Part shown: in pieces, positions 27,367 to 36,800 of the stretch
How the letters are laid out: every line of letters begins with the position of its first letter
Numbering within the stretch: position 1 is the first letter of the stretch
Source: Psychrosphaera sp. B3R10
GTDB taxonomy: Bacteria > Pseudomonadota > Gammaproteobacteria > Enterobacterales > Alteromonadaceae
Assembly (NCBI RefSeq): GCF_018861025.1
Contig: NZ_JAHKQH010000026.1
Location: 294,392 to 358,391 of the forward strand
Reading direction: 5' to 3'
DNA length: 64,000 nt
Program-made: the position numbers and the translations under genes
The notes under the pieces: generated by a model
Database searches by the model: none
What the model saw: only the letters and a program-made list of their open reading frames with translations
Told to the model about the DNA's origin: nothing

Positions 27367-27455
27367 AGACAAACTTTGTTCGACTCACGGCCTATGTAAG
27401 GGCAATTTTTATTGCCCATACATAAAAACATATTAACAATATTTACACTTCCCCA

Positions 27456-27490
27456 TAAAAAACGGTCAATGAATTTTTCATTGACCGTTT
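27456..27490 (-). terminator. Terminator after the VF530-family gene
   Basis: AAACGGTCAATGAA and its reverse complement TTCATTGACCGTTT form a long stem with a T-rich loop. On the minus strand it is followed by TTT, so it mainly serves the VF530-family gene; it may also stop transcription from the convergent M14 gene. A second small hairpin (GGGCAAT/ATTGCCC, 27400-27417) lies nearer M14. Confidence 0.8.
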
Positions 27491-27519
27491 AATGGAAACT
27501 CGAAAATAAAATTTTTAAA

Positions 27520-27939
27520 CTACACACCCCAAGGGTTTGACGGCGTTGAACGGCTTTGGCGACTGGCACGTTGCATATTGGCTTTTTGCTTTAACGCTTT
27601 TACTCGTTCTGCGTCTTTAATACTTAGTTCTTTAGGTTCACGAGGCTTATCAGTCAAAGGGACAATGCGGTCACGTGGTGGTAAGTCGTATTGTGTATTA
27701 TCTGGTTTAGGTAAGTTTTTAAGCTTATAAAGATAAAACGCTTCGACTTTCTCTCTAGCCCATTGTGTTTTTTTCAAAAATTTACAGCTCGACTCAATAC
27801 TTGGATTTATCTTAAAGCAACTAACATTCATATAGGCATGTAATATTTCCCAGCCATAATGCGCCACAAGTTCTTCAACAACTTGCTCTAAGCTCGTTCC
27901 GTGTAATGGATTGTTTTTGTAAATTTCTTCTGTACTCAT
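27520..27939 (-). CDS. VF530-family (DUF2132) protein with extended basic C-terminus
   Basis: A 139-aa protein whose first 75 residues match the VF530 family pattern (PF09905): [23 protein letters not shown], then [30 protein letters not shown]. The family is a small helical fold, described as possibly DNA-binding from structure. The remaining 65 residues are an unusual basic extension ([18 protein letters not shown]) that could bind nucleic acid. The function is unknown. It is monocistronic, with a strong terminator after it. Confidence 0.85.
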   Translation of the reverse strand: MSTEEIYKNNPLHGTSLEQVVEELVAHYGWEILHAYMNVSCFKINPSIESSCKFLKKTQWAREKVEAFYLYKLKNLPKPDNTQYDLPPRDRIVPLTDKPREPKELSIKDAERVKALKQKANMQRASRQSRSTPSNPWGV

Positions 27940-28074
27940 AATCTTCTCTGCTGACTTTCGTCAAATACTATTTAGATAACGTCTAATCAAATTAGGCAAC
28001 TGAAACATCTACTGAAAAAATAAGTGAACCCTCGTTTTTCAAGTTGATGAACTCATCGCCTATTTTAGTGTAGC

Positions 28075-29679
28075 TTATGCTACTTTTTTTGCCGTCAATT
28101 GGTTCGACAAGTATTCGTCTAACGTGCCGTCAAAGTTTACTATGGCTTTATCTTTGATATCAATAATGCGGTTTGCCAACGATGATACAAATTCACGGTC
28201 GTGGCTAACAAATATCAATGTACCTTCAAAGCCTTTTAGCGCATTGTTTAACGCGTCAATGGCTTCGATATCCATGTGGTTAGTCGGTTCGTCCATGATT
28301 AAGACATTAATGTCCTGCATCATCAACATGCCAAATAACAAGCGGTTTTTCTCTCCACCTGAACAGTTGCGGGCTTTTTTATTGGCGTCGTCTTCAGTAA
28401 ATAACAAACGGCCTAACATGCCACGAACCATAAGGTCGTTGTGGCAGCTACGACGCCACTGTGACATCCAATCCATAAGGGTCAAATCGTTATCGAAATA
28501 GCTGCCACTGTCCTGTGGGCAATAGCCAACAGACGCATTTTCAGACCACTTAACCACGCCTTCAAGATGCGCAAGTTCGCCCATCAAACAACGAAGGAAG
28601 GTTGTTTTACCCACACCATTTTCGCCAATAATGGCAAGTTTAGCACCGGCTTCTAATAACAAGTCACCGTTTTGGAATAACATTTCGCCGTCAAAACCAT
28701 GACCTAAATTATCAAGTTCTAACGCTTGGCGATGCATTTTTTTACCCGGTGCAAAGTTAATATGCGGTGTAATACGGCTTGACGATTTCACATCATCAAG
28801 TTTAATTTTATCCATCTTTTTGGCACGAGAGCTGGCTTGTTTTGCCTTTGAGGCATTGGCACCAAAACGATTTACAAAGTCTTGCAATTCTTCTATTTCA
28901 GCGGCTTTTTTCGCATTACCAGACAATAGCTGTTCACGAATTAACGCAGACTGCTCTAAGAAATATTCATAGTTACCTGGATAAATACGAAGCTCGCCGT
29001 AGTCAATGTCAGCCATGTGTGTACATACAGAATTAAGGAAATGTCTGTCATGCGAAATAATAATCATGGTGCATTTACGTTTGTTCAATTCGGCTTCTAA
29101 CCAACTGATCGTATGAATGTCCAAGTTATTGGTTGGTTCGTCGAGCAATAAAATATCCGGATTAGCAAACAAGGCCTGAGCAAGTAAAACACGTAATTTC
29201 CAACCCGGTGCCACTTGTTCCATCAAACCAAAATGAAACGACTCTTCAATACCCGCTTCGAGTAAAATTTCACCGGCGCGACTTTCTGCACTATAACCGT
29301 CCATTTCAGCAAACTGGCTTTCTAAGTCACCAACGCGCATGCCATCAGCTTCCGTCATTTCTGGGTTGGCATAAATTGCATCACGCTCTTGTTTAACTTC
29401 CCAAAGCGCAACGTCACCCATGATCACAGTATCGATAACACTGTATTGTTCAAATGCGAACTGGTCTTGGCTTAATGTACCGACTTTTTGGCCCGGCGTA
29501 ATTGAAACGTTACCTGAACTTGGGACTAGTTCGCCCGTCAGTATTTTCATAAACGTAGACTTGCCACAACCATTCGCACCGATTAAACCATAACGGTTAC
29601 CATTGCCAAATTTAGCTGAGATATTTTCAAACAAAGGCTCTGCGCCAAATTGCATTGTAATGTTAGACGTAGTGATCAA
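28075..29679 (-). CDS. ybiT: ABC-F family ATPase YbiT
   Basis: A 534-aa protein with two ABC cassettes and no membrane domain, closely following the E. coli YbiT pattern from [21 protein letters not shown] onward. Walker A motifs are GANGCGKST and GENGVGKTT, Walker B segments are [12 protein letters not shown] and [12 protein letters not shown], and the second signature is CSGGEKNR. In the first cassette the signature position reads VAPGWKLR, as in other YbiT proteins. ABC-F proteins act on the ribosome E-site to modulate translation and are ATP-dependent. The linker between cassettes is highly charged ([22 protein letters not shown]). It is a typical core gene. Confidence 0.95.
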   Translation of the reverse strand: MITTSNITMQFGAEPLFENISAKFGNGNRYGLIGANGCGKSTFMKILTGELVPSSGNVSITPGQKVGTLSQDQFAFEQYSVIDTVIMGDVALWEVKQERDAIYANPEMTEADGMRVGDLESQFAEMDGYSAESRAGEILLEAGIEESFHFGLMEQVAPGWKLRVLLAQALFANPDILLLDEPTNNLDIHTISWLEAELNKRKCTMIIISHDRHFLNSVCTHMADIDYGELRIYPGNYEYFLEQSALIREQLLSGNAKKAAEIEELQDFVNRFGANASKAKQASSRAKKMDKIKLDDVKSSSRITPHINFAPGKKMHRQALELDNLGHGFDGEMLFQNGDLLLEAGAKLAIIGENGVGKTTFLRCLMGELAHLEGVVKWSENASVGYCPQDSGSYFDNDLTLMDWMSQWRRSCHNDLMVRGMLGRLLFTEDDANKKARNCSGGEKNRLLFGMLMMQDINVLIMDEPTNHMDIEAIDALNNALKGFEGTLIFVSHDREFVSSLANRIIDIKDKAIVNFDGTLDEYLSNQLTAKKVA

Positions 29680-30165
29680 AAGAGATATTTCCTAGTACAT
29701 ATGTGTATTGAATGGCTTAGTTCTAAATTACAAAAAAGCGCAAAGTTTTAAGGCCGCGCATTGTACAGGAATTAGCGTCTACAACCTATTAAACATTGGC
29801 TTTTTTTGATTGTTTTTTCAACAACACAAAAGGTGAGGCAATTATTGACGTCGCCTTTAGCTCTAACGGATTGATTTGTATGACTCTGAAAATAGTGTAA
29901 AGGCTCAACTCTTTTCTTTAATAACAAAGAGATTGATACGTAATGGCCCATCTCTAATCACTGACGAATTAATGACTACTTAATTTGCGGGCCAATCATA
30001 AATTACAAAATATGATAAATAGATAACTTGTAGTCATAAACAGCTTTTTGGTTGGTTATTCGGTAATGTGGCTATTTATTGCGATAATACGTCATTGGCA
30101 TTTACCAAATGCAACATGTTGTAGACTCGTAAACCCAATTAATCTCATCTCTAACGGAGTCATTC
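29680..30165. other. Intergenic region between divergent ybiT and the esterase
   Basis: The 486-bp AT-rich gap holds promoters for both genes. I saw no open frame with a ribosome site and no strong hairpin. The esterase start is preceded by an ACGGAG ribosome site (about 30154-30159). Confidence 0.4.
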
Positions 30166-31341
30166 ATGCGTTTATTTTCGGTTTCTCTATCCGTTAATTC
30201 AATACCCTCTCTAACGACAATAAAGTCGTCATGCTTAACGCTTGTTGCATTACTGCTGATAACATCTAGCCTTTTTTCTCATGCTGACCAAGCGACTGTT
30301 GAGTTCACAAAAAGCCAACTGCAAATCGCTGATAACTTTTCATATTCGGGACGCATTGACTTTAATCAAGTTCCGGGCCCTTATTTAACGTGGCCAGGCA
30401 CCAGCGTAAAGTTTCGATTTACCGGCAATCAACTGCGCCTAAAACTAAATGACGATAATGGCAGAAACCTATTTAACGTGATTTTTAATGGCCAGAACCA
30501 AACTCCATATGTGCTGGCGGCTAAAAAAGGGCTTCACGAATACAACCTAAGCCATATGATAAATACCGAAGTAACCACAGTAGAGATATTTAAACGTACC
30601 GAAGGGGATGAAGGTGGCACACACTTAGTTGCGGTCAAGCTAGGGCAAAACGCAAAACTGCTCACCCCCCCTGTTAGCCCGACTCGAAAAATAGTATTTT
30701 ACGGCGACTCGATAACCGCTGGCATGGGTAACGAAGCCCCGCACAATACGGGAGATAGCAACCCTGTCGATAAAAATCACTATCTGTCTTATGCCGCAAT
30801 AACCGCTCGGAACTTAAATGCAGAATTTCAAAGTATCGCCAAAAGCGGTATTGGTTTTATGATCAGTTGGTTCGACTTCATCATGCCACAATACTACGAC
30901 CAACTTACGGGCGAGAATGATAATCAGAGCCAATGGGACTTTAACCGTTGGCAACCTGATGTGGTAGTGGTTAATTTAGGGCAAAATGACAGTTGGTTGA
31001 TAGACGATCAGAAACGCCTTACAGCTACGCCTGAACAAATCGTGAGGGCGTATAACAATTTCATTCAAACCCTTCGGGAAAAACACCCTAACGCCTATTT
31101 TATCTGCGCATTGGGCAGCATGGACGCCACCGATTTTAATAACCGCGATAACCATTGGCCAGAATACATAACTACAGCCGTTCACAATATAAAACAACAG
31201 GCTAAAGCAAATGGCCAAGCCACAAATATAGATACCTTAATGTTTAGATTTACCGGCTACGGCGCTCACCCTAGAGTTAATCAACATGTGGACAACGCAG
31301 ATAAGTTAACCGCGTTTATAAAACAAAAACTAAGTTGGTAA
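30166..31341 (+). CDS. Secreted SGNH/GDSL esterase, CE2-like
   Basis: A 391-aa exported hydrolase. Residues 1-40 are a signal peptide (hydrophobic SSCLTLVALLLITSSLFSHA). The next ~130 residues form a small jelly-roll (FSYSGRIDFNQVPGPYLTW, VKFRFTGNQLRLKLND) as in carbohydrate esterase family 2. The SGNH domain follows, with FYGDSITAG (nucleophile S182), the LGQND block and a C-terminal GYGAHPRVNQH (catalytic H368). CE2 enzymes remove acetyl groups from glycans such as xylan or mannan; the actual substrate here is unknown. It is monocistronic and stands apart from the glucan locus. Confidence 0.88.
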   Translation: MRLFSVSLSVNSIPSLTTIKSSCLTLVALLLITSSLFSHADQATVEFTKSQLQIADNFSYSGRIDFNQVPGPYLTWPGTSVKFRFTGNQLRLKLNDDNGRNLFNVIFNGQNQTPYVLAAKKGLHEYNLSHMINTEVTTVEIFKRTEGDEGGTHLVAVKLGQNAKLLTPPVSPTRKIVFYGDSITAGMGNEAPHNTGDSNPVDKNHYLSYAAITARNLNAEFQSIAKSGIGFMISWFDFIMPQYYDQLTGENDNQSQWDFNRWQPDVVVVNLGQNDSWLIDDQKRLTATPEQIVRAYNNFIQTLREKHPNAYFICALGSMDATDFNNRDNHWPEYITTAVHNIKQQAKANGQATNIDTLMFRFTGYGAHPRVNQHVDNADKLTAFIKQKLSW

Positions 31342-31381
31342 TTGTCGTTATTCCCAATCAAAATTGGGTTGTCAATTAAAG

Positions 31382-31416
31382 CGGCGCATAAACAGCTATG
31401 CGCCGTGGGTTTATTC
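31382..31416 (+). terminator. Hairpin terminator after the CE2-like esterase
   Basis: CGGCGCATA and TATGCGCCG form a perfect 9-bp stem around AACAGC, followed by TGGGTTTATT. The T-run is imperfect, so termination strength is uncertain. Confidence 0.6.
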
Positions 31417-31485
31417 AAACAAGGCCGCTAGACAGTTACCGTCTGATAGCTAGCACCTAATATCTATCACCATTGTCAGATTCCG

Positions 31486-32052
31486 CTACGCCTTTCCCAT
31501 ATCATCTATTTCTTTAAGCTTTTGTGGCAAATGTTGCTCTAAATAACGGTAGCGCAGTATGACAGCCGATAATATGGCGCCGTTGATGCCGAGCTGCACT
31601 AGCCAAACAAAAACCGTGTTATACAAAAGGTAATTAACACCGGCGATGATTGCTAATGCCACGTACAGAATTATGCAAACCCGTGTGCTTATCCGCCAGT
31701 ACTTTAATCGCATAACCAATTCGTCACGTTTAAAAGCCAATAAAGCGCTAATGTCTAACGTTTGCTGTTGCCAGAGGCGCGAATGTTGACCAAATGACCA
31801 AACACTAAAAGCAATTGGAATAGGCGTTAATGTTATAAACAGCATGGTTTGCGCCATACTGTCAGCAAGCCACAGTGCCGCATAAAAACTATACGCACTT
31901 ACAGCAACGCCAACTAACATATCGGTATACGCTTTTAATTGTTGTCTGAATTTACTGGCTTTAACCTGAGACAGTAATTTATCAACATCTATTTTTGGCG
32001 TCGCTTGTTTAAACGCGTTCTGCCAACTTTCAAATTGTGGATCCATATTCAT
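31486..32052 (-). CDS. Membrane protein, candidate anti-sigma partner
   Basis: A 188-aa protein with a soluble N-terminus of about 45 residues (MNMDPQFESWQNAFKQATPKIDVDKLL) and about four hydrophobic helices in two pairs, the first pair at about 45-90 and the second at about 122-168. The start overlaps the end of the sigma-factor gene by 4 bp, so the two are translationally coupled. A cytosolic N-terminal stretch followed by membrane helices, encoded directly after an ECF sigma factor, is the usual position of an anti-sigma factor. I saw no zinc HxxxCxxC motif, and the family is not recognised. Confidence 0.7.
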   Translation of the reverse strand: MNMDPQFESWQNAFKQATPKIDVDKLLSQVKASKFRQQLKAYTDMLVGVAVSAYSFYAALWLADSMAQTMLFITLTPIPIAFSVWSFGQHSRLWQQQTLDISALLAFKRDELVMRLKYWRISTRVCIILYVALAIIAGVNYLLYNTVFVWLVQLGINGAILSAVILRYRYLEQHLPQKLKEIDDMGKA

Positions 32053-32537
32053 CTCCGATTCAAAATCTGCTCTAGTTGTGCCCGCCCGCGCCGAGCACGT
32101 TGCGCCACATTTGCTTCCGTAAGTCCCAGGGCGATGCCAATTTCAGCTTGATTAAATCCCTCTAGTTGCAGCGCTATCACTTGTCGGTAACCTATAGCTA
32201 ACTTACGCAATGCCGTCATCAAATCTATTTCAATATCTTGTTTATTAGAGGTCACTGAACTGCTTATGCTCTCTAATGGCTCATCGAGGTTATGCCGGTC
32301 GTGGCGTCGAGTTTCTTTTAATACGTGATCTACCGCTCGGTTGTGGGCAATACGGGCAATAAAGGTTTTAATATTGGCCTCGCCTCTAAAGCTTTCGAGT
32401 GCGCGCCAAACGGCAAGGGACATGTCTTGGATCAAATCTTCCCGCAAACTTTCATCCGCTTCGTAAGTTGTCGCAACACGCGCCATTAGCGGCGCGTGTT
32501 CCTTAAGTAAGGTTGCGATATCAAGCTTGTCGCTCAC
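32049..32537 (-). CDS. ECF-type RNA polymerase sigma factor
   Basis: A 162-aa sigma factor of the extracytoplasmic-function group. Region 2 shows LREDLIQDMSLAVWRALESFRGEANIKTFIARIAHNRAVD, and region 4 shows LPIGYRQVIALQLE-like sequence and GLTEANVAQRARRGRAQLEQIL, a helix-turn-helix for the -35 element. The start codon is GTG and overlaps the TAG stop of the upstream gene as TAGTG; AAGGAA just ahead supplies the ribosome site. It is the middle gene of a three-gene operon with membrane proteins on each side. The target regulon is unknown. Confidence 0.9.
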   Translation of the reverse strand: MSDKLDIATLLKEHAPLMARVATTYEADESLREDLIQDMSLAVWRALESFRGEANIKTFIARIAHNRAVDHVLKETRRHDRHNLDEPLESISSSVTSNKQDIEIDLMTALRKLAIGYRQVIALQLEGFNQAEIGIALGLTEANVAQRARRGRAQLEQILNRR

Positions 32538-33262
32538 TACATTTCCTTGATAATTTGAGTGGTGTTTGAGTCATTGTCAAACAACTCACAATAGGCTTGA
32601 TAAGTAACACATGCTAGCCATGGACCCGTTAATAATGCACTTAATACAAAGGTAAACGGAACCAATAAAAGCAAAACTGCATTTACCATCATAATAACTA
32701 ACATTGGACGCCACGCACGGATGACCGCTTGCACACTGGCCCGGATTGCGGCAGTGATGCTATCATCCGCAAGTAATACCCTTGCCGATGCAAAGCTTAA
32801 AAAGAGCATCACTGGTGTGGCTGACGCAAAAATAATTCCAAGCTGTAATTGTGTTACCTCAACCATAGTCCCGTATATTAATAGCGCTAAACCATCGGCG
32901 CCTAGTAATGCATTTGCCGTCCATAATTGCATAACTGAAGGCAATATCAAGACAATGGCGAGTCCGAGCATTTTTCCCCAACCACTGCAAAAAATGGCTT
33001 TGAGTGAAAAACGTTGATGCTTGGCTAAATGTTGTAACAATGGCCAGGTTGACGCGGCCATTAATGCCATTGCCCACTTGGACACTACAACGCTATAAGG
33101 TGCTGGTAACATTTGGATCACGCCTTCGATGATCAAAAACGAAAATAAAAACAAGAATAATTTAAAAGGCGCTTGCTTCATTAATTGCCAGCCTTGTTTG
33201 AACCAAACAAGGCTGCGTGATGTTGGTATAGTGTCATTGTATGTTTGTGTAATTGTTGTCAT
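32537..33262 (-). CDS. BPSS1780-like multi-pass membrane protein
   Basis: A 241-aa integral membrane protein with about six helices (roughly 34-52, 58-77, 93-112, 124-152, 160-178 and 188-220). It begins with a short soluble leader and a SLVWFKQGWQLMKQAPFKLFLF motif that resembles BPSS1780-type proteins. It is the first gene of the sigma operon, and its stop overlaps the GTG of the sigma gene. It might sense envelope state and signal to the sigma factor, but nothing in the sequence shows this. Confidence 0.75.
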   Translation of the reverse strand: MTTITQTYNDTIPTSRSLVWFKQGWQLMKQAPFKLFLFLFSFLIIEGVIQMLPAPYSVVVSKWAMALMAASTWPLLQHLAKHQRFSLKAIFCSGWGKMLGLAIVLILPSVMQLWTANALLGADGLALLIYGTMVEVTQLQLGIIFASATPVMLFLSFASARVLLADDSITAAIRASVQAVIRAWRPMLVIMMVNAVLLLLVPFTFVLSALLTGPWLACVTYQAYCELFDNDSNTTQIIKEM

Positions 33263-33605
33263 GTTTTAGCTTCCTTTATAAGTGATTTACCTAACAGTCG
33301 ATAAACAACGACAAAACCTGACAATTTTTTTCACTTTTTTACGACATCAGGTTTAAAAACCCCGAAAACCAACAGTAAACATTTGAAATTAAACAATTAA
33401 AATAACATTCACAAACAATAAAAATAATTATTCAAAAAACAAACAAGCGGGTATCTAAAGTTAAAAGCTATTTAATTTAACTAAAAAAACAAAACCCAAA
33501 CACTAAAATGTAAAGACTAAAAACAAGTAGGACAGTTTCAAATCTATAGCAACTGCCAACAACTCCCTATATCATCAAAGCAGATCAGAAACCTTAGGAT
33601 CCCCC
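33263..33605. promoter_or_regulatory. AT-rich divergent promoter region for the sigma operon and the 56-aa gene
   Basis: The 343-bp gap is very AT-rich with long A tracts (about 33420-33530). It must contain promoters in both directions. TTAGGAT at about 33595-33600 is the ribosome site of the small gene. An autoregulatory ECF promoter would be expected upstream of 33262, but I did not recognise a clear one. Confidence 0.4.
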
Positions 33606-33776
33606 ATGACTGAAAAAACCGTTAAATTCGAATTTGAAAAACAAAACAAAAACAGCATTCGCTACAAAGAAGTGCCAGAAGACGGCATGCCGCCGGTTAT
33701 CGGCAGTATTTATGTGCAAAAGTGGTTTGCAGGTACAAGCAAAAATATTGAAGTTGTGATCAGTAAAAAAGATTAA
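33606..33776 (+). CDS. Small 56-aa protein
   Basis: An ATG at 33606 preceded by AGGAT opens a 56-codon frame: starts MTEKTVKFEFEKQNKN, has a central GMPPVIGSIYVQKWFAG and ends IEVVISKKD. The composition (alternating charged and hydrophobic residues) suggests a small all-beta protein. A bidirectional terminator begins just after its stop. The start, ribosome site and terminator together make it a likely real gene. I cannot name the family. Confidence 0.75.
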   Translation: MTEKTVKFEFEKQNKNSIRYKEVPEDGMPPVIGSIYVQKWFAGTSKNIEVVISKKD

Positions 33777-33778
33777 AA

Positions 33779-33811
33779 TAAAAGGCAACCAAACCTGATG
33801 GTTGCCTTTTA
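33779..33811. terminator. Bidirectional terminator between the 56-aa gene and the giant lipoprotein gene
   Basis: AAAAGGCAACC and GGTTGCCTTTT pair around AAACCTGAT, with A and T tracts on either side. It is placed between two convergent genes. Confidence 0.9.
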
Positions 33812-33836
33812 ATTCAGTTATTTAATCTAATAAAGG

Positions 33837-36800
33837 TTAAGGCCAAACTGGGCTAACTATATTTGCTCTATATGAAAAGCTGGTATGTTCCGTGACATTG
33901 CTCACATCCCATTCACTTAAGTCAGCAGTCATAGAAGTGGCACTATGGAACATATAGGACATTTGAGTCACTGAACTCACGTCCCAACCAGACAAGTCAC
34001 TGTTAAAACGACCTGCTCCATAAAACATTGTTCTCATATTAGTTACAGAACTTACGTCCCACGCTGAAAGGTCACTATTAAATAAAACAGCGTAACTAAA
34101 CATGGTCGACATATTTTTAACTGAACTCACATCCCAACTTGAAATGTCGCCATTAAATCTGCGCGCACCAGAAAACATGCCTGTCATATTCTGTACAGAA
34201 GAAACATTCCAGTTTGTTAAATCTTGATTAAAAGCGCCAGCACTCCCAAACATATAACTCATGTCGGTGACATTACTTACATCCCAAGTTGATATATCTC
34301 CTTGCATATTAGATGAAGCAAATAATCTACGCATATTAGTCACATTACCCACATTCCAATGTGTGAGATCGGAAGTAAAACTTCGCGCTTCGTCAAACAT
34401 CGAGGCCATATTAGTAACAGCACTTACATTCCATTGAGACAAATCAGAGTTAAACAGCGGTGTTCTATGGAACATTGAGTTCATGGTCGTGACGGAACCG
34501 ACATCCCAAGCGGATAAGTCGTTATTATAATTTGCGCTGTAAAACATACTATCCATTGAAATTACATTGCTCACATCCCAATTATTGAGATTGCCGTTAA
34601 ATGCTAAATTTCTGAAAAACATGCCGCTCATGTCTACTACGGAACTCACGTCCCAACCAGAGATATCAGAATTGAACGCATTAGCTTCCTTAAACATATT
34701 TCTCATACTGGTGACACGGCTAACATCCCATTTTGAAATATCACTGTTAAATGCAGTCGCGTTTTCAAATAACACTTGCATAGACGTAACCGCGCTCACA
34801 TTCCATGTTGACACGTCGCCATTAAATGCACTTGCATAACTAAACATGTAATCCATATTTTCTAACGAACTTACGTCCCAGTTTGCTAAATCTTGATTAA
34901 ACTTTGCATTTTGGCGGAACATACTCGACATACTCGTAACCGCACTGACATCCCAACTTGATAAATCACCATTGTATGTGCTGCCGCTGGAAAACATGCC
35001 GTTCATATTAGTAACAGAGCTTACGTTCCAATCAGCTAAATCCTGATCAAATACCGGATTAGCCAAAAACAAACTATCCATGTTTTCAATACCGCTTACA
35101 TCCCAATGATTTAACGGGCTATTAAACTTGTCAGTAAATGCAAACATATACCCCATATCTTTAACTAAACTCAGATCTGGCGCTCCAGTCGCACTAAAAT
35201 TAACCTCACGACATCCTTGGAACATCCTAACCATTGATTGCCACTGTTGAGTTCCCCATTGAGTCACATCTTTCAGGGTTGCTTCTGTTCCCCATGGGCA
35301 CAACTCGATATGAGGAACCGAACCTGTAATTTGAACTGTATATTCACCATCAACGGCATAGGTATGTGTTGCATTACCGTTTTCTTGTGTTGGTTCAGAG
35401 CCATCTCCCCAATCCACCATATAGTCGTAAGTTTGGTTGTAACTGGTTTTAAGGGTTATTGACTTGCCAGCGTCAACTGACCATAACGTCGCAAAAGCAG
35501 CGGGGTCTGAAACCGCACCATCCTCAACTGGGATTGGCATGACATGACTTAAAAAGTTCGTAAATGAAATGCCATAAATTTCTTGATAACTCGTTAAATT
35601 AGAATATTCACCTATTGTAAATGCCTGAGTTGTCCCTTCATAAAACTCAATAACTCTGTTATTAAGTACATAGGTAGCAGTTTCTTTAGTATTGCTACCT
35701 TCATGATAAAACTCAGCTATACCATTGGGTTTTAAATCAATAATAGAGTTTAGTGGAGCTCGCATGATGATAAGACGATGTCCTGGCAAGTCACTGAACT
35801 CAACCACATTAGCTTTATAAATTGCCGAGACATATGCACCGTCACCGATTACAGCACTTAAGCTTTCACCTAAGTTGATTTCACCATCTTCAAATGGCAA
35901 TACAGACTCATTATTTCCAATTGAAATTGTTAAATTATTGTCGGTTAATTGCCACGCTGAATCATATCCTTGCCACTCAAACTCTCCGTCACTCGCTCTT
36001 GATTTTTTCCCTAAATAAGTAAAAAAGTAATTATCCATTGGCCAATCATGAGTGAACTTGAGCACCCATACCCAATCATCAGATTCGTCACTGCCACGAA
36101 TTTCTACTATGGTCCCTTCAAGCTCAGATAATGAAACAGACTCTAATAATGTATTGGCGGCTGGGGTTTCAGAGGTTTCACTTTGTTGGGCAAACAAAGT
36201 TTCAATCTCGCTTGTGTTTATCGCTCGGTCATATAACCGCACCTCATCTATAGAGCCTTTAAAATGCGAATACCAACCTGACTCAGGCGCACCTAATTCA
36301 ACCGGTATATACTTTGCTCCAATACCCATAGGCCAAGTGCCGCCCGGCATTTCTTCAGAGTAATCCACTCGATTAACTTCTACGCCATTTAAGTAAATGA
36401 CAACCTGCACACCATTATAAACAACGACAATGTGCGACCATTCTCCCTGTGGCACATGTACACCGGTATCAACTTTATTTGAGACCCGCGAGTTATCCGT
36501 CAAGGAATATAAAATTGTATTGTTAGTGCTATTTAACGACAACTCATAAATTGGTGAATTGATAACAACGCCACCGCCGGTGTATTCATCATTTGTTTGT
36601 TCTTTAGGGTTGACCCAAGCAGAAATTGTCAATTGATTTGTTGCTCTTGGTGCTTCTGAAATGGCTATCAAACTTGAACTGCCATCTAAATCAACCCCCT
36701 CTTCCACTGCACCAGTAACATAAACGACAGTGCCAACTTCATTTATCGAGGCTGATATCCCAGTTAACTCCGCAAGGTCACCGTCTAAAGGCAAATAAGC

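Noticed and set aside
27400-27417. Separate terminator for the M14 gene (GGGCAAT/ATTGCCC)
   Set aside because: Short stem without a T-run; too weak to list on its own.
33850-35190. Leucine-rich repeat/internalin-type domain
   Set aside because: The unit pattern with NMxxMF and W[DN]VSSVT is that of DUF285/BspA repeats, not of the LxxLxLxxN LRR consensus.
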